Source: Sulfodiicoccus acidiphilus (lineage in GTDB: Archaea > Thermoproteota > Thermoprotei_A > Sulfolobales > Sulfolobaceae). From it: DNA of 64,000 nt. The notes beneath the pieces are model-generated. The model made no database searches, was not told where the DNA came from, and was given only the letters and a program-made list of their open reading frames with translations. This document shows, piece after piece, positions 36,146 through 45,563 of the stretch; position 1 is the first letter of the stretch; the number at the start of each line of letters is the position of its first letter. A program made the translations under genes and the position numbers. The stretch lies in the NCBI RefSeq assembly GCF_003967175.1, contig NZ_AP018553.1, positions 1,240,001-1,304,000 of the forward strand, written 5' to 3'.

Positions 36146-37461
36146 TCCTTTGTGGGAAGGCCACCTTTGGTCAACCGAGATACATCGAGTACCTTGTTGA
36201 TCTCCTGTTCACTCATGCCCATGTCCCTTAAGGCCTCTCTAATCGACATTCCTTTCGCTATTCTCTTGCCTAAGGCGGATGCCCTATCGTAACCGATGAG
36301 TGGGGAAACCACTGTTATTAGAGAGGCTGAGGACTCGGCGTACCTGAGAGCTTTCTCTCGATTAGGTACGATCTTGTCAAGCACCAGGGAGCTAAACTTC
36401 CTTAGCGCCTCCGAGAGGAGCGAGGCCTGACTAACTACGTTGTAACCCATTAGTGGCACTCCCATGCTCAGTTCGAACTCCCCCAGCATCCCTACGAACT
36501 GGTTAGCGTGATCCAGACCAATCACCTGAGCGCACACCAGTAAGGTGGACTCGACCGTTACTGGATTGGTCTTGCCAGGCATTATACTACTGCCCGCCAC
36601 CTCCTCTTGGCTTGGTATGTCTATTTCGTTCAGGCCAGTGTATGGACCTGAGAACATTAGCCTTACGTCCTGACCTATTCTGTACAAGTCCAAGGAGATC
36701 CCCCTCATGACGGCACTCAGGTTAACCATGTCAGTAAGTAGTCTCATTGCCCTGAAACTGTTCCCTTTCTTAAGGGGGTACCCAGTGAGTTTGGCAAGTC
36801 TGGACACTACTTCGTCTCCGAAGTTCGGGGGAGTATTGAGGCCGGTGCCAACTGCGGTTCCCCCAATCGGGAGCTCTGCCACATACTCCAGTGAGCTCTC
36901 CAAGGCTCTCCTTTGATGGGATAGAGCGTCCTCGTACGCTCCGAACTCTTGGCCCATAGTGACAGGAAGAGCGTCTCTGAGGTGCGTCCTCCCCGACTTC
37001 ACTATACTGGAAGTCCTCTCAGCCAGCGACCTAAGGGAGCCTATTGCCTGATCTAAGGCTGGAAGTAGGGATTCCCTCACTTCAGCGTAAGCGGCAACCC
37101 TTATGGCAGTGGGTACTGTATCGTTGGACGACTGCCCCATATTGACGTGGTCGTTGGGGTGAACCTTGACTCCAGCTAACTGACTGGCCCTTGCGGCAAT
37201 TACCTCGTTGATGTTCATGTTAAGGCCAGTTCCCGATCCAGTCTGGAATACGTCTAGAACCACTTCTTCGTCATGCTTACCTTGCATCACTTCATTAGCT
37301 GCATCCATTATTGCCATTCCTAGCTTGGAGTCCAGCAGTCCTATGGACGTGTTGAAGTCTGCGGCAGCGTACTTGACTGCCCCCATAGCCCATATGAGTC
37401 TTCTAGGGAACCTAGTTCCCGTGTTCATGAAGAGTTTCTTGGCTGCCTCAACGTACGACAT
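36142..37461 (-). CDS. fumC: Class II fumarate hydratase
   Basis: Interconverts fumarate and malate, 439 aa. Superfamily landmarks: [46 protein letters not shown] (catalytic His region) and the mobile loop [20 protein letters not shown]-like CTATAACC about 25 bp before the ATG at 37461 on the minus strand, hence leaderless. It belongs with the other TCA-cycle genes of this window and heads a fumC-MBL-DUF5752 operon. Confidence 0.95.
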   Translation of the reverse strand: MSYVEAAKKLFMNTGTRFPRRLIWAMGAVKYAAADFNTSIGLLDSKLGMAIMDAANEVMQGKHDEEVVLDVFQTGSGTGLNMNINEVIAARASQLAGVKVHPNDHVNMGQSSNDTVPTAIRVAAYAEVRESLLPALDQAIGSLRSLAERTSSIVKSGRTHLRDALPVTMGQEFGAYEDALSHQRRALESSLEYVAELPIGGTAVGTGLNTPPNFGDEVVSRLAKLTGYPLKKGNSFRAMRLLTDMVNLSAVMRGISLDLYRIGQDVRLMFSGPYTGLNEIDIPSQEEVAGSSIMPGKTNPVTVESTLLVCAQVIGLDHANQFVGMLGEFELSMGVPLMGYNVVSQASLLSEALRKFSSLVLDKIVPNREKALRYAESSASLITVVSPLIGYDRASALGKRIAKGMSIREALRDMGMSEQEINKVLDVSRLTKGGLPTKE

Positions 37462-37726
37462 GATCAGAAATTCGAAGAGAAGGTTATAGGGATTGGGGTC
37501 TCTGATTCGTCCCTAATCTTATGAAAAGATACCTATAGGAGGAAATTGCTGCTGGCTTCCTTTCCGCTCATGGAGGAGGCGAAGCTTTCGATCTTTGTAA
37601 CCCTCGCCCTTGAGGGGTTGAGCGGGGTCAATTAGGTCTTCCCCAACTTCCCTAGCCTTTTCTACTTATGTTCATGTATCCATAATCCAAGCGGAGGACT
37701 TAGGGCAGTTAGTAGTATTCTGAACG
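37462..37726. other. 265-bp intergenic region with a degenerate IS605-right-end-like hairpin
   Basis: No gene. At 37601-37616 CCCTCGCCCTTGAGGG forms a perfect 5-bp hairpin and is followed by GCGGGGTCA (37622-37630). It shares TCGCCCTT with the hairpins at 49901 and 50188 and is read as a decayed insertion-element end. The part next to 37461 is the fumC promoter. Confidence 0.3.
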
Positions 37727-38158
37727 TCATCCCCATATTCTTTCCCCGTTATAGTAGAAACAATCTTGTCCTGGAGTAAGTTGAGACTCATTCACCCAAG
37801 CTGCCCACTCCACCTCATCACCAGTCCTGAAAGGAAGCTCCTTCTCAGCATAGGAAAGGAACACCCTCACCCTAATTTGTTTTGAGTGAGGAGAAAATAT
37901 CCCCAAGGAACCTATTATCGTCGGTCTTATGCCTACTTCTTCTTCTGCTTCCCTCACTGCGGCCTCCATAGCAGTCTCACCCTCCTTCCTGTGTCCACCA
38001 GGGAGGGCCATCTGACCGGACCAAGGATCGCCCTTCCACGCCCTTCTCTTAATTATTAAGAAGCTGTGATCCGTAAAAAGCAGTACTACTGCGGCCTCAC
38101 TTATCACATCGTCTTCGATCGGCCTACTCAAGAGGTAGGGAAGGTTCATATCTTTCAC
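37727..38158 (-). CDS. Nudix hydrolase (NudL/CoA-pyrophosphatase-like)
   Basis: 143 aa. Complete Nudix box: GGHRKEGETAMEAAVREAEE followed by EVGI, preceded by WSGQMALPGG, which is typical of the coenzyme-A diphosphatase subgroup. Hydrolyses nucleoside diphosphates linked to another group. It follows the peroxiredoxin gene with a 4-bp gap, so the two may be co-transcribed in oxidative-damage control. Confidence 0.85.
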   Translation of the reverse strand: MKDMNLPYLLSRPIEDDVISEAAVVLLFTDHSFLIIKRRAWKGDPWSGQMALPGGHRKEGETAMEAAVREAEEEVGIRPTIIGSLGIFSPHSKQIRVRVFLSYAEKELPFRTGDEVEWAAWVNESQLTPGQDCFYYNGERIWG

Positions 38159-38162
38159 AAAA

Positions 38163-38633
38163 TTACTTGAGTGACTTCACCACCTTCTCCACTTCAGTGT
38201 AGTTGGGTTCTACACCAGGATTGTCCGACACCCAAGCATATCTAATTACACCATCCTTGTCAATCACGAAAACTGACCTCTTAGCGACTGTCCATCCAGG
38301 TAAGTTAAGGAAGTTCTCGTTTACGATACCGAACTTAGATATGGCCTCCCTAGTAGTGTCACTTGCCACCACGTAGTTCAATTTGTTCTCCTCCTTAAAC
38401 TTTTTGTTAGAAGGTGGTGTATCTGTGCTTACCCCTATGACCACCGCGTCGACCTCGTTGAACTTGGCCATATTGTCCCTGAATGTACACATCTCCTTAG
38501 TACAAACAGAAGTGAATGCGCCAGGGTAGAATGCCAATACGATCACCTTTCCCCTGAAATCGCTTAGCTTGATTGTCTTGAAGTCTGTCGTGACTAGCTG
38601 AACGTCTGGTGCCTTATCTCCTACTTTAACCAT
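38163..38633 (-). CDS. Peroxiredoxin (Bcp/AhpC-TSA family)
   Basis: 156 aa thioredoxin-fold thiol peroxidase. Peroxidatic Cys in [17 protein letters not shown] (about residue 45) with a second Cys five residues on; the conserved Arg is probably in [12 protein letters not shown]. Removes H2O2 and alkyl hydroperoxides in the cytosol. AAACTTAAAACGG on the minus strand, about 25-30 bp upstream of ATG 38633, is the likely TATA element. Confidence 0.92.
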   Translation of the reverse strand: MVKVGDKAPDVQLVTTDFKTIKLSDFRGKVIVLAFYPGAFTSVCTKEMCTFRDNMAKFNEVDAVVIGVSTDTPPSNKKFKEENKLNYVVASDTTREAISKFGIVNENFLNLPGWTVAKRSVFVIDKDGVIRYAWVSDNPGVEPNYTEVEKVVKSLK

Positions 38634-38972
38634 GACTCATCAGACGTCATACTGTAGTAGGCCGTTTTAAGTTTTAGTAGAGCACGATCTAGTTCGGGAT
38701 CGATCCTCACATGAGAACTTACTCGATTTTCCTCAGTCCTTGTTTCCTTAGTTGCTTTGAAATAACCTGAAATTCCTAGCTATGACAGTTAGTCCTCTAT
38801 TATATCCGATAGTTTATCGAAAGCGTCACTCTGTCTTGTTCATACAAACCGATTGAAAGTTTTATATTTTTAATTATCTATATTAATATTTGAAATAAAT
38901 CTTAAATATACCGCTTCTTATAAGTGTTCACACTTTTGAAATCAGCTACCGTTGTGCCGATCACTGCTCTCC
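38634..38972. other. 339-bp intergenic region with AT-rich tract and hairpin
   Basis: No coding signal. About 38860-38920 is a run of A/T-dominated sequence. AAGTGTTCACACTT at 38922-38935 is a perfect hairpin (6-bp arms, 2-nt loop) that could end transcripts of the transporter gene lying just above it on the minus strand. The end near 38640-38670 is the peroxiredoxin promoter. Confidence 0.35.
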
Positions 38973-39830
38973 TCACCTCGCTTTGGCTCTCCTCTCCTCT
39001 CCCCTGACCTTCGCTATACCACCTTTTAACCTGGATACTACAATTCCGACGAACATCGTCCCTATTCCTGTCACCGTATAGACCGACGGAATCGCTAGCG
39101 CCTCTACAACTTGGGCCACAGTGGCAAATATGGGCACCGAGAAGCTCATGATGGTGACCTTTGCGACTTTCTCAGTTCTCACCATCGAATTCCACAGGAA
39201 GAATCCGACGGCCCCTCCTAACACCGACGTAAACAAAAGGTCACCTAGGAACTTTCCAGTGAATTGGACATGTGGAGTGATGAGGGAGAGACCCACTAGG
39301 GGTATAGAGCCCACCACGAACTGAGATGCGTTAAGAGAAATGGGATCGTAGTCCATTAACTTTCTATAATACACAGTGAAAGCGGCCCAGAACACTGCGT
39401 TTACTATAGTCAATACGCTACCTATCAGAGTGAACCCGTGAGCTAGGGGGATTCCGTATATCAGAACTCCAACAAGGCCCACAACGAGGCCCATCGTTTC
39501 TATCCTTTCTGGTTTCTCTTTTATTACCAAGTACGCTATGGGCAGCGAGAATAAGGGCATGGAATAGCTCAATACAGCTGACTGAGCAGGCGTCACGTAA
39601 ATCAGACCGTAGGCCCATAGGCTTGAGCTAGTCACTGTAAGGAGAGAGAGGATTAAGACTTCCCTGTTCCATATTAATTTCCTTGCTATTCCATACATTA
39701 TAGCGGCCGAGATCAAGTACCTCATAGCCATAAAGGGAAAAGGCGCAGCGTAGTTCAGCGCATCTTTAGCGAAGTAGTACTGAAACGTACTTATCAGAAC
39801 GTAGGGAACAAGGTAGCGCAGGACTCTCAT
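38973..39830 (-). CDS. EamA/DMT-superfamily transporter
   Basis: 285 aa with ten predicted membrane helices in two EamA repeats (e.g. APFPFMAMRYLISAAIMYGI in the first and GSVLTIVNAVFWAAFTVYYR in the second), and a short basic C-terminal tail (RLKGGIAKVRGEERRAKAR). Exporter or importer of small metabolites; substrate not predictable. ATG 39830. It stands alone between two long non-coding stretches. Confidence 0.85.
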   Translation of the reverse strand: MRVLRYLVPYVLISTFQYYFAKDALNYAAPFPFMAMRYLISAAIMYGIARKLIWNREVLILSLLTVTSSSLWAYGLIYVTPAQSAVLSYSMPLFSLPIAYLVIKEKPERIETMGLVVGLVGVLIYGIPLAHGFTLIGSVLTIVNAVFWAAFTVYYRKLMDYDPISLNASQFVVGSIPLVGLSLITPHVQFTGKFLGDLLFTSVLGGAVGFFLWNSMVRTEKVAKVTIMSFSVPIFATVAQVVEALAIPSVYTVTGIGTMFVGIVVSRLKGGIAKVRGEERRAKAR

Positions 39831-40195
39831 TTACCATCTCTTCGTGACCTTCACTCCTGCGAACTGAGGAAATAGGCGTTTCCGTCCTTCTTTTCCTTTA
39901 TGCCCATTAATCTCTACCAACCATAGGACTCTCCTAGGGTGATATGTTCCTGGAACCTCTCACTTTCGATCAACCACTTCTTTGACCCTTCTTCGAAATC
40001 GAGAATAAGAAATTCCTTCCGACCTAAGTTGATAAAAAGATGCTAGTTAGTTTAGTTTAACCACATCTAAAACAGAGTTAAGGTCGTGTAGGTTATTCTA
40101 GATACATAACCTCCCTACTCCACTCATCCCGTCGACTTTGGCTTAAAAGCATCATAGGCGTTTACTTAAGCCGCTCCCGTTGTGGTGGCTATACA
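39831..40195. other. 365-bp intergenic region
   Basis: No gene supported in either strand. GCTTAA at about 40141-40146 and TTAAGC at about 40166-40171 form an inverted repeat near the end of the following minus-strand gene, possibly a transcript end. The part next to 39830 should hold the promoter of the DMT carrier, but no clear TATA stands out. Confidence 0.3.
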
Positions 40196-40552
40196 TTACA
40201 TCTCCTCGTAATCCTCGGCGTACATTTCGGGCTCCAGTTCCTCCGCAGCCGACTTCTTCAGTTCCTCGAGGTGATCTAGAATCTCGTTTAATCTATCGAA
40301 CTTCGAGGGTATGTACTTAAGCCTCCCCACCGACATTGCGTATGAGCCAGGACATAAGAACCTTTCCTTCACGACTATGGCCTCAGCTCCTAGGTCTAAG
40401 ATGGCCTCCATTGAGGCCTCCTTGCTCATTTGATATCCAGGGTTTTCGTACTGCTCCACCACTTTCTTCTCGTCGTCTATTATTGCTAATACTTCGCCTC
40501 CGTCCAATGGTTTCAGAGTCTTCTCCTTATCGTATACCACAGCTATTTTCAT
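40196..40552 (-). CDS. Small conserved-type protein, possible NifX/DinB-like fold
   Basis: 118 aa. MKIAVVYDKEKTLKPLDGGE ... VEQYENPG ... MEAILDLGAEAIVVKERFLC follows the strand-helix order of the dinitrogenase iron-molybdenum cofactor (NifX/NifY-like) fold, with a single Cys and an acidic, Tyr/Glu-rich tail. The match is by pattern only. Its promoter has an unusually clear inverted repeat around the TATA box, so it is probably a tightly regulated gene. Confidence 0.5.
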   Translation of the reverse strand: MKIAVVYDKEKTLKPLDGGEVLAIIDDEKKVVEQYENPGYQMSKEASMEAILDLGAEAIVVKERFLCPGSYAMSVGRLKYIPSKFDRLNEILDHLEELKKSAAEELEPEMYAEDYEEM

Positions 40553-40567
40553 AATCTCTTAACGTTG

Positions 40568-40611
40568 GCCGTTCACCGCTATTTAAACATTGTTAACGAG
40601 CAGTGAACGGC
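40568..40611. promoter_or_regulatory. Inverted repeat flanking the TATA box of the 40196-40552 gene
   Basis: GCCGTTCACCGCT (40568-40580) and AGCAGTGAACGGC (40599-40611) are inverted copies matching at 12 of 13 positions. The 18-bp spacer contains TTTAAA, which lies about 30 bp before the ATG at 40552 on the minus strand. A regulator bound to both arms would straddle the TATA box and block TBP/TFB. Confidence 0.6.
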
Positions 40612-40653
40612 GATACAATTATATGGCTTTAAAAAATTATTTCCCCTATTATA

Positions 40654-41844
40654 TTAACTCTCCATGGACTGTATTAGGAAGTCCGCGAACTCTTCAGTAG
40701 AGAGGGGCTTCACTCCCATAAACCTAGCTATATCTTGCGTGACCTTCTTTTCCTTCATGGCCTTCCTTATCGCTGCATCGATCAGATCTGCTGCTTCCCT
40801 CCAGCCCATGAAACGAAGCATCATTTCTCCCCCCCTTATGATCCCAGTGGGGTTAGCCACGTTTTTCCCTGCGTACTTGGGAGCGGTTCCATGAACTGCC
40901 TCAAACATCCCTCCCGTGTCTCCCACGTTCGCCCCACCGAGTAGACCTATGTTCCCGATGAGGGCCCCAGCGGCGTCAGAGATGTAGTCACCGTTTACAT
41001 TTGGGGCCAGTATTACATCATACTCCTCTGGCCTAATTATTATCTGCTGAAACATGTTGTCGGCTATCCTATCGTTGAAGACTATCCTCCCAGGCTTGCC
41101 CTGGGCCTGTTCCTCCTCAGTGACCACATACTCTCTGAACTCCTTCAATGCAACCTCGTAGGACCATTCCCTGAATGCTCCCTCGGTATACTTCATGACG
41201 TTGCCTTTGTGCATCACTGTCACCTTCCTCCTGTTATTGTCTATAGCGTATTTGATCGCCATTCTAGCTATCCTTTGTGTCTTGTACTTGCTCATGAGCT
41301 TAACACCTATTCCAGTATCGTCCTCTACGTCAACCCCTAACTGTCTTCTGAGGAATTCCCTAAGTGAGGCGGCCTCCTTGCTATCGACACTGTACTCGAT
41401 CCCTCTATATAGGTCGTCTGTGTTCTCTCTGAATATTATCAAGTCAACCTTCTCTGGGTTCTTCAGGGGACTCTCCAACCCCTCCATGTACTTCACTGGC
41501 CTGATGTTAGCGTAGGCGTCGAGCATGAGCCTGATGGCGACGTTTATTGACCTCCACCCTTTCCCTATTGGAGTCTCCAGAGGTCCCTTCAGTACGACCC
41601 TATACTTCTGTATGAGCTCCTGTGACTCCTTGGGGAACCTGTCTCCCTTAGCTCTCTCTGCCTTCTCACCAGCTAGTGCCTCGACCCACTCTATCTTAGA
41701 TGACTTGTAAGACCTCTCCACCGCCTTATCTATAACCCTCATGGCAGCCCTCGTGATTTCCGGCCCTATGCCATCCCCTTCTACGTAGACTATCGTGGGA
41801 TTCTTGGGCACGATCCATTTGCCGTTCTCGAACTTTATCTCCAT
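40654..41844 (-). CDS. icd: Isocitrate dehydrogenase (NADP type)
   Basis: Oxidative decarboxylation of isocitrate. About 396 aa from ATG 41844 (an ATG at 41868 is also in frame). Substrate motif GWRSINVAIRLMLDAYANIR, metal/substrate region APNVNGDYISDAAGALIG, and coenzyme loop VHGTAPKYAGKNVANP; the Lys-Tyr there favours NADP+. The run of seven Gs at the IRGGEMML codons is read in frame, showing that long runs are not always mis-counted here. Downstream of an Lrp-like regulator gene on the same strand. Confidence 0.94.
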   Translation of the reverse strand: MEIKFENGKWIVPKNPTIVYVEGDGIGPEITRAAMRVIDKAVERSYKSSKIEWVEALAGEKAERAKGDRFPKESQELIQKYRVVLKGPLETPIGKGWRSINVAIRLMLDAYANIRPVKYMEGLESPLKNPEKVDLIIFRENTDDLYRGIEYSVDSKEAASLREFLRRQLGVDVEDDTGIGVKLMSKYKTQRIARMAIKYAIDNNRRKVTVMHKGNVMKYTEGAFREWSYEVALKEFREYVVTEEEQAQGKPGRIVFNDRIADNMFQQIIIRPEEYDVILAPNVNGDYISDAAGALIGNIGLLGGANVGDTGGMFEAVHGTAPKYAGKNVANPTGIIRGGEMMLRFMGWREAADLIDAAIRKAMKEKKVTQDIARFMGVKPLSTEEFADFLIQSMES

Positions 41845-41890
41845 GGGGACTCTGTTACTTGGGCCCAAAAAAGGGTTTCTAGATAGATTT

Positions 41891-42667
41891 TCATGAATTT
41901 ATTGTGTAGTCGTATATCACCATGACGTCTGCCTCCCTGTCGAAAGTCCTCGCCTTCGACACAACGTTTCTGGCCTGGTCCATGCTTTCTACAAACATGA
42001 AGTGGATGCTATGACCGTTCCCCATGACCTTGAAGAATGTGTATTTCGTGAACAACCTATCTAGGGTTTGGTCGTCCCTGCTGAACATGGAGAACACCAC
42101 GGAGTCGCTCTTGGAGACGTCCAGCACCGGGAGCACCTTTATCATCCCTTTCTCCTTCAAGAAAGAGATGTGCCTGTTGACAGTCTTGGCCGAGACTCCC
42201 ATTTCCTTCGCTATGTCTGAGACTTTTAAAAGAGGATCTGGCTTCATTATGCTTAGGATCTTCTGAGTGAAGGTCGAGGTTGGTTTGAGGTCCTGTTCTG
42301 GAACGTAAGTCATTACGGGAGTCCCGAGTTTCTCCGTCATAGTTTTGAACTTCGCTTCGAGGTCTTCCACAGTGTTAGCGGCTACCTCGTAAACGTTAAG
42401 CCACTCTAGGCATTTGAAGGTAGAAACTACCTCTCCGTCGTAGTCAGTGTAGTTCTTGAATGCTATGAAGCCGTGGTACTGGCCCATTAAGTTGGGGTTA
42501 ACGTAGAGGGTGAATTTCTTTATTATGTTATCGTCAATCAACTTCCTTATCCTGTAATTCACGGCAGGTGGGGAAAGTCTTAAAGCCGTAGCTATGGAGC
42601 GCTGGGAGGCCCTTCCGTCCCTGAGAAGCATGAAGAGAATTCTTTTATCTACCGCATCCACGGACAC
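41891..42667 (-). CDS. Transcription regulator with two winged-HTH domains, Lrp-like
   Basis: 258 aa. First HTH at about residues 5-50 (KRILFMLLRDGRASQRSIAT, then LRLSPPAVNYRIRKLIDD), a linker domain, and a second HTH at about 140-185 (LLKVSDIAKEMGVSAKTVNR, then HISFLKEKGMIKVL), each followed by a small alpha/beta region. The doubled arrangement is seen in some archaeal Lrp-related regulators. Nearest target is icd, 46 bp downstream of its stop. Confidence 0.8.
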   Translation of the reverse strand: MSVDAVDKRILFMLLRDGRASQRSIATALRLSPPAVNYRIRKLIDDNIIKKFTLYVNPNLMGQYHGFIAFKNYTDYDGEVVSTFKCLEWLNVYEVAANTVEDLEAKFKTMTEKLGTPVMTYVPEQDLKPTSTFTQKILSIMKPDPLLKVSDIAKEMGVSAKTVNRHISFLKEKGMIKVLPVLDVSKSDSVVFSMFSRDDQTLDRLFTKYTFFKVMGNGHSIHFMFVESMDQARNVVSKARTFDREADVMVIYDYTINS

Positions 42668-42729
42668 CCCTACCGTACAGGGGCTATAAAATATTTGGCA
42701 GCTGCAAATTGACTTTAGTTACTTATAGC

Positions 42730-43077
42730 TCATCTTACGTTAGTTATCATTCCCATCCACGCGCCGTCGTAAAGGAAGTATTGAGCTTCTATGTATATCT
42801 TCTTTGGGCCCGCCTTTGTTCTGACCTTGACCTGATACACGAAGTAGTAGGTCTCACCATCTATCTCGGTCTGTGCCCTCTCCGGGAACTCCACGTCGTA
42901 ACCGTACCTCTCGGCCATTTGTTGTATCATCGTCGTGAACCGGGTGGCTATCTCCTTCATAGAGTCACCATAGACCGGCTCAAACGACAGACTCATGAGC
43001 TCCTTCTTAAACACGGATACACTCTCTCCGCTTCTCACCCTTCTGGCCCTTCGCTCTGCAGTCTGCTTCTTATTCAC
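42730..43077 (-). CDS. Hypothetical protein
   Basis: 115 aa. Very basic start (MNKKQTAERRARRVRSGESV), then an alpha-beta domain (ETYYFVYQVKVRTKAGPKKI; YIEAQYFLYDGAWMGMITNV). I recognise no family. Sits 37 bp downstream of the LUD gene on the same strand and 60 bp upstream of the two-HTH regulator gene. Confidence 0.55.
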   Translation of the reverse strand: MNKKQTAERRARRVRSGESVSVFKKELMSLSFEPVYGDSMKEIATRFTTMIQQMAERYGYDVEFPERAQTEIDGETYYFVYQVKVRTKAGPKKIYIEAQYFLYDGAWMGMITNVR

Positions 43078-43114
43078 AGCTTCAGTCTCAATGTGCCACG
43101 GTATAAAAGACAGA

Positions 43115-44257
43115 TCACTGCTTTAGACCTCTCTTCTTCAGTTCCTCAAGAACCTTAGGTATGTCTATCTTCATTGGACATACCTCTCTGCATCCCCCAG
43201 AGTGGACGCACAACTGAGCGGGTCCAAAGTCCCTGTAGACCACGGCCGACCACATGGCCCCCATTGGGCCAGAATAAGGTGGAACTCCCCACTTTCCACC
43301 AAATACCCTGTAAACTGGACAATGGAGGTGACACCTACCGCACCTCACGCAAAGTAGGGACTCCCACAGTACTGGGTCTTTCGCAGCTTCCCTCCTTCCG
43401 TTGTCTAAGAGCACCAGGTGGAACTCCCTGGGTCCGTGAGCCGGACTTACCCTCTTCATCTCTATGTCAGCAGTCGAGCTAGGACCAGAGGACACGTTCA
43501 CGTAGCTAGGAGGGTAAAGTCCTCCGAAGGCCGCCTGCACCAACGCCTCGTAGAGAGCTAGTTGGAGATTGGGTAGTATCTTCTCGAGCCCAGCCACAGC
43601 TATGTGCACCTCTGGTAGGACTGTCGTCATTCTTATGTTACCCTCGTTTTCCACTAAGATTACAGAGCCCGTATCGGCTGCGACCGCGTTGGCCCCAGTT
43701 ATCCCTACGTGGGCTTTGATGAACTTATCCCTGAGGAACTTCCTGGCAGTCATCGCTATTTTCTCGTGGGTGGAGTTGTTTAACTCGTTGTCGATCTTCC
43801 TCATAACTTCCTCGGCCCTCTCCTTGGTCATGTGTAGAGAGGGAGCGATTATGTGAGAAGGTGGTTCGTCGGCGAGCTGAATAAGGAACTCCCCAAGGTC
43901 GGTCTCCCAGACGTCGTTCCCCATTGCTTCAAGATGTTTCCTCAACCCAGCCTCGTATGCCACCATCGACTTCCCTAGGACTATCGTCTTTCCAGTCCCA
44001 ACTATCTTAGATACTATCTCCTTGGCTTCCTCAGCGTTACTGACCAGGTGGGCCCTCCCTCCACTCTTTTCAACAGACTTAATTGTCTCCTCTACGTAGC
44101 GATCTAGGTTGCGAAGGACTTCGGTCTTACCCTCCCTCACTTTCATGGCCAAGTCCAGGAGATAGGGGTGTTCCTTGAGGATCGCCTCCACCTTTGGAAC
44201 GTTGTTCTTCACAGCCCTCTCCACTGCGTATATCCAGGTCACCCGATCACCTCTCAT
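43115..44257 (-). CDS. LutB-like LUD-domain iron-sulfur protein
   Basis: 380 aa. N-terminal LUD domain (about 60-300: [40 protein letters not shown]) followed by ferredoxin-like Cys motifs: [14 protein letters not shown] is complete, while the second reads [13 protein letters not shown], with Ser at the second ligand position. Together with the next gene this resembles the LutA/LutB part of L-lactate oxidation to pyruvate. Start could be ATG 44257 or, better placed after GAGGTGATC, GTG 44242. Confidence 0.83.
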   Translation of the reverse strand: MRGDRVTWIYAVERAVKNNVPKVEAILKEHPYLLDLAMKVREGKTEVLRNLDRYVEETIKSVEKSGGRAHLVSNAEEAKEIVSKIVGTGKTIVLGKSMVAYEAGLRKHLEAMGNDVWETDLGEFLIQLADEPPSHIIAPSLHMTKERAEEVMRKIDNELNNSTHEKIAMTARKFLRDKFIKAHVGITGANAVAADTGSVILVENEGNIRMTTVLPEVHIAVAGLEKILPNLQLALYEALVQAAFGGLYPPSYVNVSSGPSSTADIEMKRVSPAHGPREFHLVLLDNGRREAAKDPVLWESLLCVRCGRCHLHCPVYRVFGGKWGVPPYSGPMGAMWSAVVYRDFGPAQLCVHSGGCREVCPMKIDIPKVLEELKKRGLKQ

Positions 44258-44273
44258 TCCAGCGTAAAAACAT

Positions 44274-45167
44274 TCATCTGAAGCTCATTAACTCCGCTAA
44301 ATCCATTACTTTTCCTTTAAAGTGAGGAGAGAGTGCCAGATAACAGAGAGGACAGACTACGACCAATTTGTCCCCCAGTGAGCTCAGTTGTGCCGCCCTG
44401 TAGGAGGCTATGGCCTCGCTCTCTCTTTTCCTGAGCGGCCCGATGGGTGCTCCGCAACACATGGAGGTGGCGGGTCCCGTCACAAGCTGATCGTCTTTGA
44501 GAGAGGCCCCGGCCGCCTTAATTAAAGATCTGTAAGTCTCCCTCAATCCGAGGAAACGCGAATACAGACAGGAGTCGTGAACCACGTACTCACCTTCTAC
44601 TTTAGTACCTAGGTCTCTTATTAACTGGAGGTAACTCACCACCTCTAAATCGAAATTGGTGAACTCCCTGTACCTTGAGAACGCATAATGGCTGTGAGGG
44701 TCTACGGTAATCAGCTTCTTCACCCCTAGTCGGTTGAAGTGCTGCATTACCCTCTTAGCATACTCTGCGAACTCCTCTACGAACCCAAGCTCGAGTAGGA
44801 CCGTGCCACTGTAGGGCTCATCCTCGTAGAGGTAATTGAACTGTACTCCACTCCTCTTGAGCGCAGCCGCAACGTTCTGCAAGATCCTCTTAGCTCTCTC
44901 CCTATGCACCCTAGATGGGGTTATGGCCATAGCTAGGGGGTAGAGCTTCTCGGCTCCCTCCACCTTCGACAGTAGTGGTAACGCGTTGGCGTAAAGGTCG
45001 GTGAGTGGCGTCAGCTGGTACATGCACCCCGTGTAGATCACGGTTCCCCCTCCCCTCGGAATGTCGGTAGCCCATTCTGTGCACACCTTCTTACTTGTGG
45101 GGAACGGCATCATGTAATCTTTGAGGCTCCTTACTAACACCTCGCGGACTAAACCCTCGATCTTCAC
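44274..45167 (-). CDS. LutA-like CCG-domain iron-sulfur oxidoreductase subunit
   Basis: About 297 aa from GTG 45167. The open frame runs to 45344, but that part overlaps the divergent ModE gene and a TATA-like AAAATACT lies about 25 bp before 45167. Two cysteine-rich domains of the HdrB/GlpC/LutA type: IYTGCMYQL ... [11 protein letters not shown] ... [10 protein letters not shown] ... [10 protein letters not shown]. It binds a non-cubane or [4Fe-4S] cluster and passes electrons from substrate oxidation. Sixteen bp upstream of the LUD gene, the LutA-LutB order. Confidence 0.8.
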   Translation of the reverse strand: MKIEGLVREVLVRSLKDYMMPFPTSKKVCTEWATDIPRGGGTVIYTGCMYQLTPLTDLYANALPLLSKVEGAEKLYPLAMAITPSRVHRERAKRILQNVAAALKRSGVQFNYLYEDEPYSGTVLLELGFVEEFAEYAKRVMQHFNRLGVKKLITVDPHSHYAFSRYREFTNFDLEVVSYLQLIRDLGTKVEGEYVVHDSCLYSRFLGLRETYRSLIKAAGASLKDDQLVTGPATSMCCGAPIGPLRKRESEAIASYRAAQLSSLGDKLVVVCPLCYLALSPHFKGKVMDLAELMSFR

Positions 45168-45228
45168 GCATGCAAGTTCCCCGTCGCAGTATTTTAGCTG
45201 GAGCCCTAACCCATAAATGTGTTGAGAG

Positions 45229-45563
45229 TTGGAAATCAAGTTCAAAATATGGCTTGAAAAAGGGGAAGGCCTGTGGTAGGAAAGGGAGGGGTCTCTCTCC
45301 TGAGAGAGATAGAGAGGACAGGTTCCATATCGAAGGCTGCCCATAACCTAGGTATGTCCTATAAGTTCGCATGGGACTACGTAAGTAAGATTAGAGAAGA
45401 GTTGGGAGAGGTGGTGTCTAAGAGGGGAAGGGAAACAGGTGGCTCGTCACTTACACCGCAGTTGGAGATGGTCTTGGAGATATACGAGGAAGCAGAGGTG
45501 GAGGTGAGGAACGTCTTAGATAAGTACGAGGCCAAACTCAAGGAGCTAATCGGCGATCCCTGA
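45229..45563 (+). CDS. ModE-type molybdate-responsive HTH regulator, apparent one-base frameshift
   Basis: The frame from GTG 45273 gives VSLLREIERTGSISKAAHNL then GMSYKFAWDYVSKIREELG, the LysR-type wHTH of ModE. ModE N-termini usually carry KxxLWLE... before this; exactly that (EIKFKIWLEKGEGL) is encoded from TTG 45229 in another frame. One missing base near 45272 (CTGTGG for CTGGTGG) would join them as GEGLVVGKGGVSLL. No C-terminal molybdate-binding domain, as is common in archaea. Divergent from the LutA-like gene; overlaps convergent tpiA by 26 bp. Confidence 0.75.

Noticed and set aside
38860-38920. AT-rich tract as a replication origin
   Set aside because: No Orc1/Cdc6 gene or origin-box repeats nearby; AT richness alone is not enough.
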